This document shows positions 60,332 to 64,000 of a stretch of 64,000 nt of DNA, in pieces (within the stretch, counting starts at the first letter, position 1; the number at the start of each line of letters is the position of its first letter). The stretch spans positions 558,001 through 622,000 of the forward strand of contig JADFCQ010000001.1 of assembly GCA_015223225.1 (NCBI GenBank), read 5' to 3'. The position numbers and the translations under genes were made by a program. Origin of the DNA: Acetobacteraceae bacterium H6797 (GTDB taxonomy: Bacteria > Pseudomonadota > Alphaproteobacteria > Acetobacterales > Acetobacteraceae). The notes below the pieces were generated by a model. That model was not told where the DNA came from. It was given only the letters and a program-made list of their open reading frames with translations, and did no database searches.

Positions 60332-61140
60332 GCGCTGGTCAGGGCCGCCTGCTGCTGCCGGGGGCGGGCGAAGGAAAGCGCATTCTCCCGCGCCCAATCG
60401 ACGAGTTCGAAACTGCCGTCATAATGCTCGACCAGCGCGGTGCAGCTCTCCACCCAGTCGCCATCGTTCATGTAGCGCACGCCGGCGACGTCGCGCATCT
60501 CGGCGTGGTGGATATGCCCGCAGATCACGCCATCCAGCCCACGGCGCTTGGCTTCCGTCGCCAGCGCCACTTCGAAGCGATCGATCGCCTTCACCGCTTC
60601 CTTCACCTGCCGCTTCAGCCATTGCGAGAGCGACCAATAGGGATAGCCGAAGCGGCGCCGCCCGGCATTGAACCAGCGATTGAGCGTCAGCGCCCATTCA
60701 TAGGCCCAGTCACCGAGATAGGCGAGGAACTTGGCATAGCGGATGACGCCGTCGAACTGGTCGCCGTGGATGACGAGATACTTCTTCCCGTCGGCGGCGA
60801 CATGTACCGCCTCGTCCTGCAGCTTCACACCCGCGATTTCGAGCTTCAGCCCCATCCAGTCGCGGAACATTTCGTCGTGATTGCCGGGGATGTAGCGCAC
60901 ATCGGTGCCGTTGCGCGCCATGCGCAGCACCAGGCGGATCACCTCGTCGAAATCGCTGCTCCAATACCAGGACTTGCGAAGCCGCCACCCGTCGACGATA
61001 TCGCCCACCAGGTAGAGCGTGTCGCATTCGATGCGGGAGAGGAAATCGAGCAGGAAATCCGCACGGCAGCCACGCGTGCCGAGATGCAGGTCGGAGATGA
61101 AGACGGCGCGATAACGCCGCTTGGGCAGCATCCTGTTCAT
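60328..61140 (-). CDS. UDP-2,3-diacylglucosamine diphosphatase-like metallophosphoesterase
   Basis: A 270-residue calcineurin-type phosphoesterase. Metal motifs are FISDLHLG, LYLVGDIVDGW, YIPGNHDEM, VIHGDQFD and CGHIHHAEM. The intervening SWYWSSDFDEVIRLVLR and GDWAYEWALTLNRWFNAGRRRFGYPYWSLSQWLK belong to the LpxH-like/YbbF-related group often found with glycosyltransferases. True LpxH activity in lipid A synthesis is possible but not proven. Confidence 0.88.
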   Translation of the reverse strand: MNRMLPKRRYRAVFISDLHLGTRGCRADFLLDFLSRIECDTLYLVGDIVDGWRLRKSWYWSSDFDEVIRLVLRMARNGTDVRYIPGNHDEMFRDWMGLKLEIAGVKLQDEAVHVAADGKKYLVIHGDQFDGVIRYAKFLAYLGDWAYEWALTLNRWFNAGRRRFGYPYWSLSQWLKRQVKEAVKAIDRFEVALATEAKRRGLDGVICGHIHHAEMRDVAGVRYMNDGDWVESCTALVEHYDGSFELVDWARENALSFARPRQQQAALTSA

Positions 61141-61334
61141 GGCACCCGGCCGCTGTTTGCGTCGCCAGCCTGTTACGGCAAAGGTTCCGCGTCGCGGCGT
61201 GAAGCTTGCATGACGGGGGAAAGGATCATCCCGCTTTCACGGAATTGACCCTGAAACGTCACCTTCGATGACGATATCACAGCCTCCGTCATTGCGTGTC
61301 GTCTCGCGCCGCGTCAGGGTTCCGTCGCCATCTC

Positions 61335-62237
61335 ATGCCCATGCTGATCGTCTTCAACCCCACCGCCGGCCGCCGCCGCCGCCGCCAGCTCGACCGGGCG
61401 CTCGATGCCCTGCGCCTGCACGGCATCACGTTCGAATTGCGCGAAACCCTCGGCCCCGCCCATGCCACCGCGCTCGCCCGCGAGGCCGCGCGGCAGGGCG
61501 CGCCGCTCGTCGTCGCGGCAGGCGGTGACGGCACCATCGCCGAAGTCGCGAGCGGGCTGATGGACCAGGGCTGCTCGCCCAGCACGGCGCTCGGCATCCT
61601 GCCGCTCGGCACCGCGAATGTTCTCGCCTGGGAACTCGGCATCCCGATGATGCCGGAAGCCGCCGCGGCCATTTTCGCGGGCCGCCGCCGCGTGCTGCTC
61701 CACCCCGGCGTCGTGCATGATGGCCAGGGGGGCCAACGCCTTTTCGTGCAGATGCTGGGCGCGGGTTTTGATGCCGCCGTCTGCACCGCTCTACCGCTGC
61801 CGCTCAAGCGCGCCATCGGCAAGGGCGCCTATGTCTGGCAGAGCATGGCGAGCCTGCCAGCCTATCCCTTCACGCCCATCGAGGTCTCGCTCGATGGCGG
61901 CAGCCCGCAACGCGCAGCCAGCGTCATCGTCAGCAAGGGAAGGCTCTATGCCGGGCGCTTCTGCCTGGCCCCGGAAGCGCGGCCGACCGAGCCCGGCTTT
62001 CACGTAGCGATCTTCGAGGAACATGGTCGCGCCGGTTCCGCCGCGCTGGCCGCCCTTGCCGGCGCGGCCCTGCCCCTGGGCCTGCTCCCCCGCCTGCCGG
62101 GCATGAGCCTGCATCGCGCGCAGAGCGTGGAGATGCGCGGCGCCGGCGTGCCCGCGCAGATGGATGGCGATAAGGCCGGCCTGCTTCCCTGCCGCATCGA
62201 AAGCGCCGGCCGCGCCCTTCCCGTCATGGTGGGCTGA
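61335..62237 (+). CDS. Diacylglycerol kinase-family lipid kinase
   Basis: A 300-residue DAGK_cat/LCB5-like kinase: LIVFNPTAGRRRRRQLDRAL, the nucleotide-binding VVAAGGDGTIAEVASGL, and ILPLGTANVLAWELGI, with the C-terminal beta-sandwich (QMLGAGFDAAVC). It phosphorylates diacylglycerol or a sphingoid-like lipid. ATG 61335 fits the domain start; a GTG at 61296 would add 13 residues. Divergent from the LpxH/glycosyltransferase pair, which strengthens the view of an envelope lipid locus. Confidence 0.9.
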   Translation: MPMLIVFNPTAGRRRRRQLDRALDALRLHGITFELRETLGPAHATALAREAARQGAPLVVAAGGDGTIAEVASGLMDQGCSPSTALGILPLGTANVLAWELGIPMMPEAAAAIFAGRRRVLLHPGVVHDGQGGQRLFVQMLGAGFDAAVCTALPLPLKRAIGKGAYVWQSMASLPAYPFTPIEVSLDGGSPQRAASVIVSKGRLYAGRFCLAPEARPTEPGFHVAIFEEHGRAGSAALAALAGAALPLGLLPRLPGMSLHRAQSVEMRGAGVPAQMDGDKAGLLPCRIESAGRALPVMVG

Positions 62238-62298
62238 TCGCTCCAGGAACCCGAGCCAGCGCCCCGGCCGACGCGTTCCACGTGAACGGGAAGCTCAG

Positions 62299-62898
62299 CT
62301 AATGCAATTCGATCCTGAATCGAAGCCCATGGGCCATCCCATAGGCCTCATGCTTCACGAAGCGCTCCACCAGCACCCCGCCATTGGCCAGGATGACCTT
62401 CTGCGAGGCGTCATTGTCCGTATCCGTCGTCAGTTCCACATAACTCAGGCCCACCCTACGGGCCTCACCGAGCATCAGCCCCAGCGCCCGGGTCGCATAG
62501 CCGCGGCGGCGCTTGGAGGGAATGATCGTATAGCCGATATGGCCCAGCACATGCGGCGGCAGCGGGCCGCGATCGGCCGGCCAGCGCAGCCCGATCGTAC
62601 CACAGAACTCCCCATCCCAGATCCAGCGCCGGAAGCCCGGCAGGCGCGGCACGCGCAGCCCATTGGGCAGTTCCATCGGCGGGCCCTTGGCCTCCGGGTC
62701 ATCCAGCCCAGCCAGGAAGCCCTCGGGGTCGCGTTCGATATGGGCAAGCTGCTCGCCCGCCACGGCATGGCGCAGGTTGTCGGGCGACCAGCCGCCCTCC
62801 AGCGCCGCCACATAAGCCGGCAGCATCGCCATGCTCGGGCGCATGATTTCGCAGGTCACATCGCGCGCGCTCTCGGCCGCGCCCTCATTCTGGGGCAT
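62299..62898 (-). CDS. GNAT family N-acetyltransferase
   Basis: A 199-residue acetyltransferase. The acetyl-CoA loop is in YTIIPSKRRRGYATRALGLML (R-x-x-R/G-x-G/A pattern) and the C-terminal strand-helix reads ELTTDTDNDASQKVILANGGVLVERF, resembling the RimJ/YafP-like branch. The substrate is unknown. GGAGG precedes the ATG. It is divergent from purD. Confidence 0.88.
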   Translation of the reverse strand: MPQNEGAAESARDVTCEIMRPSMAMLPAYVAALEGGWSPDNLRHAVAGEQLAHIERDPEGFLAGLDDPEAKGPPMELPNGLRVPRLPGFRRWIWDGEFCGTIGLRWPADRGPLPPHVLGHIGYTIIPSKRRRGYATRALGLMLGEARRVGLSYVELTTDTDNDASQKVILANGGVLVERFVKHEAYGMAHGLRFRIELH

Positions 62899-62985
62899 AC
62901 CCCCTCCTCCTTCAGGCCCCTACCCACCCGGCGGCAATCCCTCTAGACCCCCCGACATCCCGGTTTTCATGACGGAGTGGCGGCA

Positions 62986-64000
62986 ATGCGGGTTCTGGTG
63001 GTGGGCGGCGGCGGCCGCGAGCATGCGCTGTGCTGGGCGATCTCCGGCAGCCCCATGCTGACGACCCTGTTCTGCGCGCCCGGCAATGCCGGCATCGCCG
63101 AGGTGGCGGAATGCGTGAACATCGCCGCCGAGGATGTCCCCGGCATCGTCGCTTTCGCCACGGCGCAGAAGATCGACCTGGTGGTGGTCGGCCCCGAGGC
63201 GCCGCTCACCCTCGGCCTCGCCGATGCCTGCGCCGCCGCCGGCCTGCGCTGCTTCGGCCCCTCGGCCGCGGCCGCGAAGCTCGAGGGCAGCAAGCACTTC
63301 ACCCGTGAGGTCACCACCGCCGCCGGCGTGCCCGGCGCGCGCTGGGCCCAGTTCACCGATGCCGATGCCGCCCGCGCCTATGTGCGCGAACAGGGCGCGC
63401 CCATCGTGGTGAAGGCCGATGGCCTCGCCGCCGGCAAGGGCGTGGTCGTCGCCGCGACCGTCGCCGAGGCCGAGGAAGCCATCGCCGACATCATGGAAAG
63501 CCGCGTGCATGGCGATGCCGGCGCCTCGATCCTCATCGAGGAATGCCTCATCGGCCAGGAAGTCTCCTTCTTCGCGCTCTGCGATGGCGAGACGGCTCTG
63601 CCGCTGGCCGCCGCGCAGGACCATAAGCGCGTGGGCGATGGCGATACCGGCCCCAATACCGGCGGCATGGGCGCCTATTCGCCCCCGCCCGTCTTCACCG
63701 CCGCCCTCGAGGCCGAGGTGATGGACCGCGTCGTCCGCCCCTCCCTCGCCGAGATGGCCAGGCGCGGCACGCCCTTCAAAGGCGTGCTCTTCGTCGGGCT
63801 GATGATCACGGCGGAAGGCCCGAAGCTCATCGAGTTCAACGTCCGCTTCGGCGATCCCGAATGCCAGACGCTGATGCTCCGCCTGAAGTCGGACCTTCTG
63901 ACGGCCCTTCTCGCGGCCACCGAGGGCGAGTTGAAGAACATCTCCCTCCGCTGGTCCGACGAGCCGGCCGTGGTCGTCGTCATGGCCGCGAAGGGCTATC
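62986..64000 (+). CDS. purD: Phosphoribosylamine--glycine ligase (partial, 5' part)
   Basis: The first 338 codons of GAR synthetase, the second step of purine synthesis; the C-terminal part (about 90 residues) is beyond the right edge. MRVLVVGGGGREHALCWAI, VVVGPEAPLTLGLADA, the ATP-grasp segment PIVVKADGLAAGKGVVVA, DHKRVGDGDTGPNTGGMGAYSP and LIEFNVRFGDPECQTL are all canonical. GGAG lies before the ATG. No stop is reached. Confidence 0.96.
   Translation, partial: MRVLVVGGGGREHALCWAISGSPMLTTLFCAPGNAGIAEVAECVNIAAEDVPGIVAFATAQKIDLVVVGPEAPLTLGLADACAAAGLRCFGPSAAAAKLEGSKHFTREVTTAAGVPGARWAQFTDADAARAYVREQGAPIVVKADGLAAGKGVVVAATVAEAEEAIADIMESRVHGDAGASILIEECLIGQEVSFFALCDGETALPLAAAQDHKRVGDGDTGPNTGGMGAYSPPPVFTAALEAEVMDRVVRPSLAEMARRGTPFKGVLFVGLMITAEGPKLIEFNVRFGDPECQTLMLRLKSDLLTALLAATEGELKNISLRWSDEPAVVVVMAAKGY

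Noticed and set aside
1..64000. CRISPR arrays, rRNA, tRNA, prophage or complete insertion sequences
   Set aside because: No spaced direct repeats of CRISPR length, no rRNA or tRNA sequence and no transposase, integrase or phage structural genes were recognised on reading both strands.

Overview
The window is a GC-rich chromosomal segment (AT-rich only in a few promoter regions) from an alphaproteobacterium, most probably an Acetobacteraceae member of the Roseomonas type. This placement is an inference from the style of the genes: many tripartite-tricarboxylate (Bug/TctC) solute receptors, CaiB/BaiF CoA-transferases, a periplasmic three-haem cytochrome with a GMC dehydrogenase, a SAM-II riboswitch, and the NUDIX/DUF6111/cca gene order. 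I see no rRNA, tRNA, CRISPR array, phage or intact insertion sequence.

Layout. 1-6.5 kb: a two-subunit fumarase/tartrate-dehydratase pair on the minus strand, divergent from a catabolic operon (GST, CoA-transferase, CMD-like protein, LigI-like hydrolase, Bug receptor, enoyl-CoA hydratase). 6.5-13 kb: an AsmA protein, then a minus-strand acyl-CoA operon (acyl-CoA dehydrogenase, CoA-transferase, NDP-forming acyl-CoA synthetase). 13-21.5 kb: hydrolases, a small palindromic MITE-like element, a PatB-type C-S lyase, a Bug plus DszA/NtaA-type flavin monooxygenase pair, DUF3891, DUF2171 and a 2-oxoglutarate oxygenase. 21.5-24.5 kb: the most notable locus, a SAM-II riboswitch leading into two tiny translationally coupled ORFs, a Bug receptor and an SsuD-like flavin monooxygenase. 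24.5-29.2 kb: ABC exporter, cca, DUF6111, NUDIX, DUF1285. 29.2-37.2 kb: MoxR/DUF58/BatA-DUF4159 operon. 37.5-48 kb: MFS exporter, a three-gene signalling operon, phosphoribosyltransferase/carboxypeptidase, a QseBC-like two-component system next to DoxX, and a GntR regulator. 48-53 kb: FAH-family hydrolase and a minus-strand gluconate/alcohol dehydrogenase operon with a Fur-box-like site upstream. 53-59 kb: asd preceded by what reads as a Thr/Ile transcription attenuator, then a hydrolase, Bug receptor and PrpF tautomerase divergent from a LysR regulator. 59-64 kb: envelope lipid genes (glycosyltransferase, LpxH-like phosphoesterase, lipid kinase), GNAT and the start of purD.

How it fits together. 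Most operons look like organic-acid or organosulfur scavenging modules in which one periplasmic receptor is paired with one or two catabolic enzymes; no TctA/TctB membrane partners occur here, so the receptors must share transporters encoded elsewhere. The best candidate for an undescribed system is the riboswitch-controlled Bug/SsuD locus at 21.7-24.5 kb: SAM control together with an SsuD-like enzyme points to organosulfur uptake under sulfur limitation.
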